Assembly: GCA_027293795.1 (NCBI GenBank)
Contig: JAPYLE010000104.1
Coordinates: forward strand, 1 to 6,415
From: Rickettsia endosymbiont of Ixodes persulcatus
GTDB lineage: Bacteria > Pseudomonadota > Alphaproteobacteria > Rickettsiales > Rickettsiaceae
Reading direction: 5' to 3'
DNA: 6,415 nt
The number at the start of each line of letters is the position of its first letter. Position 1 is the first letter of the stretch. The notes under the pieces are model-generated. The model saw only the letters and a program-made list of their open reading frames with translations, was not told where the DNA came from and ran no database searches. Positions 1 to 6,083 of this stretch are shown one piece after another. A program made the translations under genes and the position numbers.

Positions 1-190
1 TATTACGTTTCATTTCCATTTGAACATTTTTATCGAATGAATCCTTAGCTGCGTAAGAATCAACGCTTACGGAATGGTCTATTACCAAATCAACAGGAAT
101 AAGTGGGTTAATTTTTAACGGATCGCCTTCTATTTTCTTCATCGCATCACGCATAGCCGCCAAATCTACAATAGCAGGCACGCCGGTAAA
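1..190 (-). pseudogene. acnA: Inverted internal fragment of aconitase gene
   Basis: Read on the minus strand from 190 down to 2, 63 codons are open and encode an internal aconitase A segment that begins FTGVPAIVDLAAMRDAMKK and passes through KINPLIPVDLVIDHS to a KRN near the window edge. By family alignment from memory this is roughly residues 88-150 of an aconitase of about 880 residues. The last part duplicates the start of the rightward acnA copy, so the two copies diverge from a common centre. Neither the true N-terminus nor a start codon is present. The fragment either continues leftward outside the window as a second acnA copy or is the product of a fold-back read at a contig end. The identity is clear; the biological reality of the arrangement is not. 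Confidence 0.8.
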
Positions 191-302
191 ATTAACCCGC
201 TTATTCCTGTTGATTTGGTAATAGACCATTCCGTAAGCGTTGATTCTTACGCAGCTAAGGATTCATTCGATAAAAATGTTCAAATGGAAATGAAACGTAA
301 TA
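1..302. repeat. Fold-back inverted repeat, 115-bp arms around a 72-nt spacer
   Basis: Positions i and 303-i are complementary over 1-115 and 188-302, with one mismatch (104 against 199) and a 72-nt unpaired centre (116-187). The left arm may continue past position 1. The mismatch is synonymous in the aconitase frame (CCA against CCG, proline). The right arm joins the spacer at TAAAAT. A similar short run is expected on both parental strands, in the FTGV codons of one strand and the LKIN codons of the other, so the junction looks like microhomology-guided template switching. It could be a real inverted duplication or an amplification or assembly chimera. Confidence 0.93.
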
Positions 303-2485
303 TAGAGCGTTATGCATTTCTTAAATGGGGACAGCAAGCATTTAATAATTTCAAAGTAGTGCCGCCAGGTACGGGTATTTGCCATCAAGTAAATTTAGAG
401 TATTTAGCAAAAGTCGTGTGGCATAAAGACGGACTTGCTTATCCTGATAGTTTAGTTGGAACAGATAGCCATACAACTATGGTAAACGGGTTATCGGTAC
501 TTGGTTGGGGAGTCGGCGGCATAGAGGCGGAAGCTGTAATGCTTGGTCAACCTCTTACTATGATCCTACCGGAGGTAATTGGAGTGAAACTCACCGGTAA
601 ATTAACCGGTATTGCTACTGCAACCGATTTAGTTCTAACTGTTACTGAATTGCTACGTAAGAAAAAAGTAGTAGGTAAATTTGCTGAGTTTTTCGGTGAA
701 GGGCTTAAAAATCTAACGATTGCCGATCGTGCAACTATTTCTAATATGTCGCCTGAATACGGTGCAACTTGCGGCTTTTTTCCGATTGATCATGAAACAA
801 TAAAATATCTAGAACTAACAGGAAGAGAAAAAGCACAAATTAAATTAGTAGAAGAGTATGCTAAAATGCAAAATCTTTGGTATGATTCTTCGGAAACGCT
901 AGAATATACCGAGGTTTTAGAGCTAGATTTATCAAAAGTACAAAGTTCTTTAGCCGGTCCGAAACGTCCGCAAGATAGGGTAAATTTAAACGATGTAGCA
1001 AATAATTTTAAACAAGAATTACCGAATTTTGCTATAGAAAATAAAGACATTGATAAAAAATATGTCGTAGCAAATCAGAGTTATGAAATCGGTAACGGTG
1101 ATGTAGTAATTGCAGCGATTACTAGCTGTACTAATACCTCAAATCCTAGCGTTATGATCGGCGCAGCACTTCTTGCTAAAAAAGCACTAGAACACGGATT
1201 AAAGGTAAAGCCTTGGGTTAAAACTTCTCTTGCTCCGGGTTCACAAGTCGTAACAGAATATTTGAAGTTTAGCGGTCTTGATAAATATTTAGATGAATTG
1301 GGGGTTAACCTAGTAGGTTACGGTTGCACTACTTGTATCGGTAATTCCGGGCCTCTAAATCCGGAAATAGAGGAAACTATTAACAAAAACGGGTTGGTTG
1401 TTGCTTCCGTTTTATCGGGTAATAGAAATTTTGAAGGACGAATTAATCCCCTTACTAAAGCAAGTTATCTCGGCTCACCTATTTTAGTCGTAGCATACGC
1501 ACTTAGCGGCACTCTTAATATAGATTTAAATAGTCAACCGATAGAAAAAAATATTTATTTAAAAGATATTTGGCCAAGCAAGGAAGAGATAGATAACGTT
1601 ATTGCAAATTCAATTAATCCCTCTATGTTTATAGAAAAATATTCCGATATATTTACCGGAACGAAAGAGTGGAAAGATTTACAGGTTACTACTAGCTCTA
1701 CTTATGACTGGAATAAGAATAGTACCTATATTAATAATCCGCCTTATTTTGAGGATATAGGCAGCAAGAATAATATAAAAGACATAAAATCTGCACGAAT
1801 TTTAGCAATTTTCGGTGATTCTGTTACTACCGATCATATTTCACCGGCAGGCAGTATTAGTAAAACTAGTCCTGCTGCTAAATATTTAACGGATCATTAT
1901 ATAGAGCCTCTAGATTTTAACTCTTACGGATCACGTAGAGGAAACCATGAAGTAATGATGCGTGGCACATTTGCTAATATCCGTATAAAAAACGAGATGT
2001 GTAAAGGTATAGAAGGTGGTTTTACTATAAACCAGTTAAGTGGTACGCAGCAAACTATTTATGATGCAGCTATGGACTATAAAGCACATAACACACCGGT
2101 AGTGATTTTTGCCGGTAAAGAGTATGGTAGCGGTTCATCAAGAGACTGGGCAGCAAAAGGGCCGCAACTGCTTGGTGTAAAGGCAGTGATTGCCGAGAGC
2201 TTTGAGCGAATACATCGTTCAAATTTAGTCGGTATGGGTATTTTACCGCTAACTTTTACCGGTAACAATACAAGGTTAGATTTAAAGTTAGACGGATCGG
2301 AATCTATTGATATTATAGGCTTAAATGAGCATATAAGACCTTATAATCCTGTTAAATGCGTGATAAAAAAACAAAACGGAGAGACTCAGACAATAGATTT
2401 AATATTGCAAATATTTACAGATAATGAGATAAATTATATAAAGCACGGAAGTATTATGCATTTTGTGGTAGAGAGTTTGAAATGA
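188..2485 (+). CDS. acnA: Aconitate hydratase A, missing N-terminus
   Basis: Aconitase interconverts citrate and isocitrate through cis-aconitate in the TCA cycle, in the cytoplasm, using a [4Fe-4S] cluster. Counting from the TTG at 215, the cluster cysteines are Cys305 in TSCTNTS and Cys371 and Cys374 in GCTTCIGNSGP; the 66-residue spacing is as in E. coli AcnA. Other family motifs are GTDSHTTMVNGL, FGDSVTTDHISPAGS, SRRGNHEVMMRGTF and the swivel-domain YGSGSSRDW near residue 637. The frame is collinear and unbroken to TGA at 2483-2485. Family members have about 880 residues, so roughly 110-120 N-terminal residues are lost at the fold-back. Homology starts at about 188 (K-I-N-P-L-I-P-V-D); the frame is open back to 119 without homology. 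TTG 215 is only a leucine codon inside the protein, so there is no real start here. If the fold-back is an artefact, the genomic gene is probably intact. Confidence 0.95.
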   Translation, partial: KINPLIPVDLVIDHSVSVDSYAAKDSFDKNVQMEMKRNIERYAFLKWGQQAFNNFKVVPPGTGICHQVNLEYLAKVVWHKDGLAYPDSLVGTDSHTTMVNGLSVLGWGVGGIEAEAVMLGQPLTMILPEVIGVKLTGKLTGIATATDLVLTVTELLRKKKVVGKFAEFFGEGLKNLTIADRATISNMSPEYGATCGFFPIDHETIKYLELTGREKAQIKLVEEYAKMQNLWYDSSETLEYTEVLELDLSKVQSSLAGPKRPQDRVNLNDVANNFKQELPNFAIENKDIDKKYVVANQSYEIGNGDVVIAAITSCTNTSNPSVMIGAALLAKKALEHGLKVKPWVKTSLAPGSQVVTEYLKFSGLDKYLDELGVNLVGYGCTTCIGNSGPLNPEIEETINKNGLVVASVLSGNRNFEGRINPLTKASYLGSPILVVAYALSGTLNIDLNSQPIEKNIYLKDIWPSKEEIDNVIANSINPSMFIEKYSDIFTGTKEWKDLQVTTSSTYDWNKNSTYINNPPYFEDIGSKNNIKDIKSARILAIFGDSVTTDHISPAGSISKTSPAAKYLTDHYIEPLDFNSYGSRRGNHEVMMRGTFANIRIKNEMCKGIEGGFTINQLSGTQQTIYDAAMDYKAHNTPVVIFAGKEYGSGSSRDWAAKGPQLLGVKAVIAESFERIHRSNLVGMGILPLTFTGNNTRLDLKLDGSESIDIIGLNEHIRPYNPVKCVIKKQNGETQTIDLILQIFTDNEINYIKHGSIMHFVVESLK

Positions 2486-2509
2486 TGTCATTCCCGCGTA
2501 GGCGGGAAT
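2486..2509. repeat. Dispersed palindrome, copy A, abutting acnA stop
   Basis: This 24-bp unit begins at the first base after the acnA TGA. Its core ATTCCCGC / GTAG loop / GCGGGAAT forms an 8-bp GC-rich stem (2490-2497 with 2502-2509). An exact inverted copy lies at 2916-2939. The hairpin could stop or stabilise the acnA transcript, but no T-run follows, so a classical intrinsic terminator is not supported. Sequences of this kind are, as I recall, widely dispersed in Rickettsia and some other bacteria. Confidence 0.85.
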
Positions 2510-2539
2510 TTAGAAAACAGTAAAGCAAAAATAATAAAA

Positions 2540-2915
2540 ATGTATTGGGTACATATATTATGTTCTGATCGTAATAGTACTTTGTATATTGGTGTTACTA
2601 ATAATATACTGTGTCGTGCTTATGCACATAAGCAAAAAGTGATCAAGGGATTTACAGCAAAATATAATGTTATAAAGCTTGTCTATACAGAAGAATGTGT
2701 TGATATTAAGGAAGTACTTGCTAGAGGAAAAGCATTAAAAAAATAGAATCGTGGTTGGAAAATAAAATTAATAGAAAAAATCAATAATTGTCTTGTAGAG
2801 CGGTACAAGACAATTTTTGAGATTAATAATTTTAGTAAATTTTTGTAAAAAACAATGATTTTTTAAAATTTATTTCCAACCTGATTGGAAAGATTTAGGT
2901 AAAGATTTTTTTTGG
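2540..2915 (+). pseudogene. GIY-YIG endonuclease-like gene, stopped and repeat-interrupted
   Basis: The frame 2540-2746 gives 68 residues of a small single-domain GIY-YIG protein (YhbQ/UvrC N-terminal type). WVHIL (3-7) stands at the GIY position, LYIG (15-18) at YIG, and the helix Arg and His are R26 and H30. Where relatives have REKxLKxW it reads RGKALKK then TAG: the metal-binding Glu is Gly63 and the Trp codon is a stop. Past the TAG, the same frame continues with the expected NRGWKIKLIEKIN (2747-2785), then runs into a 99-bp repeat. The expected C-terminal PDWKDLGKDF resumes at 2880 in another frame. No Shine-Dalgarno sequence precedes the ATG. The gene is therefore broken by a nonsense change and an out-of-frame insertion of about 94 net bases. 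A 68-residue product is possible but would lack the catalytic Glu. Confidence 0.8.
2781..2879 (+). repeat. 99-bp palindromic repeat, copy 1, inserted in GIY-YIG gene
   Basis: It matches 3353-3451 at 98 of 99 positions (difference at 2785/3357). The 5' part is a hairpin (2781-2797 with 2804-2820, loop GAGCGG) carrying one mismatch in this copy. The rest is an AT-rich tail ending TTTATTTCCAA. The flanking sequence is the GIY-YIG gene on both sides (KLIEKIN before, PDWKDL after), so this is a secondary insertion. CAA occurs at both edges and could be a target duplication or part of the element. Size and hairpin recall Rickettsia palindromic elements (RPE), though I cannot assign a numbered family. 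Confidence 0.88.
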
Positions 2916-2939
2916 ATTCCCGCCTACGCGGGAATGACA
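2916..2939. repeat. Dispersed palindrome, copy B (inverted relative to copy A)
   Basis: This is an exact reverse complement of 2486-2509, again forming ATTCCCGC / CTAC loop / GCGGGAAT. Together the two copies bracket the GIY-YIG pseudogene. Reading plus-strand codons through it gives WIPAYAGMT in one frame and MDSRLRGND in another, both typical translations of this palindrome. The second could mislead start calling for the next gene. Confidence 0.87.
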
Positions 2940-2947
2940 AAGGAGGT
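2939..2947 (+). promoter_or_regulatory. Strong Shine-Dalgarno deciding the start at 2954
   Basis: AAAGGAGGT lies 6 nt before ATG 2954. It begins at the last base of palindrome copy B, so the gene's ribosome site directly abuts a repeat. It rules out the longer in-frame TTG start at 2912, whose extra 14 residues are repeat sequence. Confidence 0.85.
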
Positions 2948-2953
2948 AAACAT

Positions 2954-3310
2954 ATGGATAAGCATCTTAAAGAATATACCGAGAGCGGTAAGAAAAATTT
3001 AATTGTAGTATATATATTATATCTATGCGGGATAGTAGCTCCGATATTGCCATTAATTGGAGTATTTTTTGCATATCTCAATAAAGATAAAGGGGATAAT
3101 TTTGCTATCAGCCATTATGTATTTCTATTTCATACTTTTTGTCTCGGAGTTCTTGGGTGGATTGTATGTTTCATATTTACGTTTATCATTATTGGAGTAG
3201 TACTGTACTTTGCATTGGCAGTTTGGTATATACTTCGTGTTGCCATCGGTTTTAAGTATATGATAGAAGATCAAGCTTATCCGAACCCTATGACTTATTG
3301 GATAAAATAA
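2954..3310 (+). CDS. DUF4870-type small membrane protein
   Basis: The product has 118 residues; function unknown. A charged N-terminal stretch (MDKHLKEYTESGKKN) is followed by three hydrophobic segments, about 16-42, 56-80 and 81-100, and a short polar tail ending PNPMTYWIK. The pattern of a first helix with PILPLIGVFFAYLNK, then SHYVFLFHTF, then a glycine-rich third helix leading to VWYILRVAIGFKY, matches DUF4870 membrane proteins as I know them. It should lie in the inner membrane. The start is fixed by AAAGGAGGT at 2939-2947. It stands alone between two copies of the 99-bp repeat, with 233 nt to nuoG, so shared transcription with nuoG is possible but not shown. The frame is intact, in contrast to the pseudogene upstream. 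Confidence 0.82.
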   Translation: MDKHLKEYTESGKKNLIVVYILYLCGIVAPILPLIGVFFAYLNKDKGDNFAISHYVFLFHTFCLGVLGWIVCFIFTFIIIGVVLYFALAVWYILRVAIGFKYMIEDQAYPNPMTYWIK

Positions 3311-3352
3311 TACGAATAGCGAATTATTAAATACACTATTCGAAAAAAGTAG

Positions 3353-3451
3353 TCAAAAATTGTCTTGTAGAGCGGTACAAGACAATTTTTGAGATTAATA
3401 ATTTTAGTAAATTTTTGTAAAAAACAATGATTTTTTAAAATTTATTTCCAA
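3353..3451 (+). repeat. 99-bp palindromic repeat, copy 2
   Basis: This copy has a perfect 17-bp stem (3353-3369 with 3376-3392) and GAGCGG loop, followed by the same AT-rich tail as copy 1. It lies between the DUF4870 gene and nuoG, 92 nt before the nuoG start. No interrupted gene is recognisable around it. The single difference from copy 1 restores perfect pairing here, so this copy is likely closer to the parental element. Confidence 0.9.
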
Positions 3452-3482
3452 ATCAAGCGAAGAACCGCTTCAAGCTTGATTT
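3450..3482. repeat. Hairpin upstream of nuoG
   Basis: AAATCAAGCGAAG (3450-3462) pairs with CTTC and GCTTGATTT (3468-3471, 3474-3482), giving 13 base pairs with a 2-nt bulge and loop AACCG. It begins within the last two bases of the 99-bp repeat. No T-run follows; TTGTACAAC comes next. A dispersed palindrome or mRNA leader structure is more likely than a terminator. Confidence 0.7.
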
Positions 3483-3497
3483 GTACAACTTTTAAAG

Positions 3498-3529
3498 CAG
3501 TAGCAAATTACTTAAGTAATTTGCTACTG
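3498..3529. repeat. Perfect 32-bp palindrome abutting nuoG ribosome site
   Basis: CAGTAGCAAATTACTT is followed directly by its exact reverse complement, with no spacer. The last G (3529) is the first base of GGAG (3529-3532), the likely nuoG Shine-Dalgarno, 11 nt before ATG 3544. In mRNA this would form a hairpin ending at the ribosome site; in DNA it could be a dimer-binding site or a dispersed repeat. Confidence 0.9.
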
Positions 3530-3543
3530 GAGATAAATAAAAG

Positions 3544-5562
3544 ATGATAAAGCTTATTATAGACGGCTCTGAAATAGAAGTATCAGAAGGTAGCACCGTT
3601 TATCAAGCCTGTACACAAGCAGGCAAAGAAATTCCTCATTTTTGTTATCATGAGCGTCTAAAAATTGCTGGTAATTGCCGTATGTGCTTGGTTGAAATGG
3701 AAAAATCTCTAAAGCCTATAGCTTCTTGTGCAATGCCAGTCAGCAGCGGTATGGTTATTCATACTGATACACCGATGGTTAAGAAAGCACGTGAAGGGGT
3801 AATGGAATTTCTGCTGATTAACCACCCTTTAGATTGTCCTATTTGCGATCAGGGCGGTGAGTGTGATTTGCAGGATCAGGCTTTTAGATACGGTAAAGGT
3901 ACTAGTAGATTCCATGAAAATAAAAGGTCTATTAAAGATAAATATATGGGTCCGCTGATTAAAACAGCGATGACTAGATGTATACAATGCACTAGATGTA
4001 TTAGATTTGTTAATGATATAGCGGGAATAGAAGAAATGGGAGCTATTCATCGTGGAGAACACATGGAAGTAACATCTTATCTAGAACAAGCTCTCGATTC
4101 AGAAATTTCCGGTAATATGATTGATATTTGTCCCGTTGGTGCTTTGAACTCTAAGCCATATGCCTTTAAAGCCCGTAAATGGGAGCTAAGACACACAAAT
4201 TCTATAGGCGTGCATGATGCCGAAGGCTCTAATATTCGTATTGATAGTAGAGGTGATGAGGTAATGAGAATATTACCTCGTGTTAATGAAGAAATAAATG
4301 AAGAATGGCTTTCGGATAAAAATCGTTTTAGCTATGACGGGTTGAAATATCAGCGTCTAGATCTTCCTTATATCAGAAAAAACGGTAAATTAGTAGAAGC
4401 TAGCTGGAGTGAAGCTTTAAATACGATAGCTGATAAAATTAAATCTATTAATCCTAAACAAATTGCTGCTTTTGCCGGCTGTTTTGCACCTGTTGAAGCA
4501 ATGTTTATGCTAAAAATGTTACTTCAGAAACTTGGTAGTAATAATTATAGTGTTAATCAGTTTAACTATAAAATAGATACAAGCGAGAGAGGAAATTATT
4601 TATTTAATACAACTATTGCCGGCGTAGAAAAGGCGGATTTATGTTTACTAATCGGAGCAAATCCAAGACAAATAGCACCTATATTAAATAGTCGCATAGG
4701 GCAAAGGGTGCGTGCAGGTTCATTAAAAGTAGCAAGAATAGGAAAAGGGCATAATCAAACTTATGAAATTCAGGATTTAGGAAGTGATATTAAGATTATT
4801 GAGGAGCTAGCCATTGGTACTCACGAGTTTACGAAAGCCTTAAAAGCAGCAAAATATCCGATAATTATAGTAGGTGACGGTGTATATGCAAGAGATGACG
4901 GATATGCTATATTGTCGCTTATTCATAAGATAGTAGCTGAATATAATATTATGCGTGATGATTGGAAGGGCTTTAATATATTGCATAATCACGCTTATAT
5001 AGTTGGCGGTCTTGATATCGGTTTTAATAGCTCAGTTGATGAATTAAAGGAAACAAAATTAGCTTATTTACTAGGTAGCGATGAAGCCCCATTTAATAAA
5101 CTTAAATCGGCTTTTATAGTATATCAAGGACATCACGGGGATGCAGGTGCTACTAATGCAGATGTAATTTTACCTGCGGCTGCTTATACTGAGCAGAGCG
5201 GAATTTACGTAAATTTAGAAGGTAGACCACAAATAGCAGAAAAAGCAGTATCACCTGTAGGAAACGCTAAAGAAGATATAGCAATTATTAAAGAGCTTGC
5301 CGGTCATTTAAAAATAGGTATTGGAATGGATAATTTGCAAGCAGTACGGATTAAGCTTGCTGAAGAATATAAGGTGTTTGCTAGTATTGGTAAAATTATA
5401 GAGAATAAATTTACTAAATTTAGCTCTAAAGATCAATTATTAAAAGAGCCTATAACTGCAGAACCTATTAATTATTATATGACTGATATAATTAGTAAAA
5501 ATTCGGTAACTATGGCTAAGTGCGTAGAGGCTAAGCAAAGTAGAGAAAATATAGTGTCATAA
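3544..5562 (+). CDS. nuoG: NADH-quinone oxidoreductase subunit G
   Basis: NuoG is the large iron-sulfur subunit of the complex I peripheral arm and relays electrons from NADH oxidation toward quinone. At 672 residues it is full length for alphaproteobacteria. The N-terminal ferredoxin-like domain has [2Fe-2S] ligands C34, C45, C48 and C62. The His-ligated [4Fe-4S] site is H94, C98, C101 and C107 (HPLDCPICDQGGECDLQ). The second [4Fe-4S] site is C146, C149, C152 and C196 (CIQCTRCIRF, CPVGAL). A molybdopterin-oxidoreductase-like domain fills about 213-590; in complex I this domain carries no molybdenum. I see no extra cysteine set for the N7 cluster of E. coli-type NuoG. ATG 3544 is preceded by GGAG at 3529-3532. 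The expected nuo partner genes do not follow; repeats and pseudogenes do. Confidence 0.97.
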   Translation: MIKLIIDGSEIEVSEGSTVYQACTQAGKEIPHFCYHERLKIAGNCRMCLVEMEKSLKPIASCAMPVSSGMVIHTDTPMVKKAREGVMEFLLINHPLDCPICDQGGECDLQDQAFRYGKGTSRFHENKRSIKDKYMGPLIKTAMTRCIQCTRCIRFVNDIAGIEEMGAIHRGEHMEVTSYLEQALDSEISGNMIDICPVGALNSKPYAFKARKWELRHTNSIGVHDAEGSNIRIDSRGDEVMRILPRVNEEINEEWLSDKNRFSYDGLKYQRLDLPYIRKNGKLVEASWSEALNTIADKIKSINPKQIAAFAGCFAPVEAMFMLKMLLQKLGSNNYSVNQFNYKIDTSERGNYLFNTTIAGVEKADLCLLIGANPRQIAPILNSRIGQRVRAGSLKVARIGKGHNQTYEIQDLGSDIKIIEELAIGTHEFTKALKAAKYPIIIVGDGVYARDDGYAILSLIHKIVAEYNIMRDDWKGFNILHNHAYIVGGLDIGFNSSVDELKETKLAYLLGSDEAPFNKLKSAFIVYQGHHGDAGATNADVILPAAAYTEQSGIYVNLEGRPQIAEKAVSPVGNAKEDIAIIKELAGHLKIGIGMDNLQAVRIKLAEEYKVFASIGKIIENKFTKFSSKDQLLKEPITAEPINYYMTDIISKNSVTMAKCVEAKQSRENIVS

Positions 5563-5583
5563 TACCGCGACTTGATCGCGGTA
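5563..5583. repeat. GC-rich hairpin abutting nuoG stop
   Basis: TACCGCGA, loop CTTGA, TCGCGGTA: an 8-bp perfect stem beginning at the first base after the nuoG TAA. TCTAGTATTT follows, so there is only a weak T-run. It may terminate or protect the nuoG transcript. Palindromes of this type (ACCGCG...CGCGGT around a CTTGA-like loop) are, from memory, dispersed in Rickettsia, so I list it as a repeat with possible terminator function. Confidence 0.75.
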
Positions 5584-5597
5584 TCTAGTATTTAAAA

Positions 5598-5748
5598 ATG
5601 AATGACTACTATGTTTATATACTTTCATAAATACGATGGTACTTTATATATCGGTGTTACTTCTGATATTATAAAACGTGTTTGGCAGTATAAACAAAAA
5701 ATAATAAAAGGATTTACTACAAAATATTATTTAGATAAATTAGTTTAT
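5598..5748 (+). pseudogene. GIY-YIG endonuclease-like fragment, frameshifted and cut by an element
   Basis: ATG 5598 opens MNDYYVYILS and then a stop (TAA 5628-5630). In a shifted frame from 5629 the protein continues KYDGTLYIGVTSDIIKRV, with WQYKQK and FTTKYYLDKLVY after it. Together these are the YVYIL (GIY position) and YIG motifs and the helix Arg of a second small GIY-YIG protein, related to but distinct from the one at 2540. The frame changes by +1 between S (5625-5627) and K (5629-5631). After LVY, where relatives continue YE or TE, the sequence becomes the mobile element at 5749. About the last 35-40 residues, including the catalytic Glu region, are absent and are not seen on the far side of the element. 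It starts 14 nt after the hairpin that abuts nuoG. Confidence 0.8.
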
Positions 5749-5770
5749 AGTCCCTTTGGTGGTTAAAACC

Positions 5771-5787
5771 TCCATCTTCCAGATGGA
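5771..5787 (+). repeat. Left-end subterminal hairpin of element
   Basis: TCCATCT, loop TCC, AGATGGA: 7 base pairs, 22 nt inside the inferred left end. It is repeated unchanged in the second copy (6347-6363). In IS200/IS605 elements such hairpins are what the single-strand transposase recognises; that role here is inferred. Confidence 0.75.
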
Positions 5788-6060
5788 AAAGCTTTAGCTT
5801 GCCATGTGCGTCATGATGCGTTAGCATCACAAGCACCATGAGTTCAATACGTCAGGAAATTACGTACTGTTTACTATAGTCGCTATTATACAGTGTGGTA
5901 GACATTGTGTGTGCAAGGAAGTCACTGTAGGTCTAATAGTGGTAATGTAACGATTATATGATTAATAGGCATATTGGTGCACATGAGCCAGACATGATTT
6001 TGCACATACGGGTCGCATAAGCTTGAGCTTCATATGCGACTTCTAGTCGCTATAAAACAA

Positions 6061-6083
6061 ACTTTCATCTTTCAGATGAAAGT
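6061..6083 (+). repeat. Right-end subterminal hairpin of element
   Basis: ACTTTCATCT, loop TTC, AGATGAAAGT: 10 perfect base pairs close to the inferred right end. It shares the CATCTT-CAGATG core with the left-end hairpin, supporting that both belong to one element. Its GC content is low and no T-run follows, so a terminator role is unlikely. Confidence 0.78.

Noticed and set aside
215..217. TTG 215 as the true acnA start
   Set aside because: Aconitase homology extends upstream of it to about 188, and it aligns to an internal leucine; it is only the first possible start codon after the fold-back.
790..1050. Minus-strand open frame inside acnA
   Set aside because: It has no recognisable protein signature and lies wholly antisense to a well conserved gene; the same holds for antisense frames at 2077-2268, 2863-3081 and 3829-4062.
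2912..2953. Longer start for the DUF4870 gene at TTG 2912 (MDSRLRGND...)
   Set aside because: The extra residues are the translation of palindrome copy B; AAAGGAGGT 6 nt before ATG 2954 marks the true start.
3313..3342. Possible terminator hairpin after the DUF4870 gene (CGAATAG / CTATTCG)
   Set aside because: The stem is only 7 bp and AT-rich with a 16-nt loop, and it is followed by A residues rather than T; too weak to list.
2781..3451. CRISPR-like repeat pair
   Set aside because: There are only two 99-bp copies, separated by a gene, and no regular spacers or cas genes; this is a dispersed palindromic element.
5835..6060. Remnant transposase (TnpA or TnpB) inside the element
   Set aside because: All six frames are short and stop-rich; a GRHCV-like stretch on the plus strand faintly recalls IS200 TnpA but no catalytic HUH or Tyr context follows.
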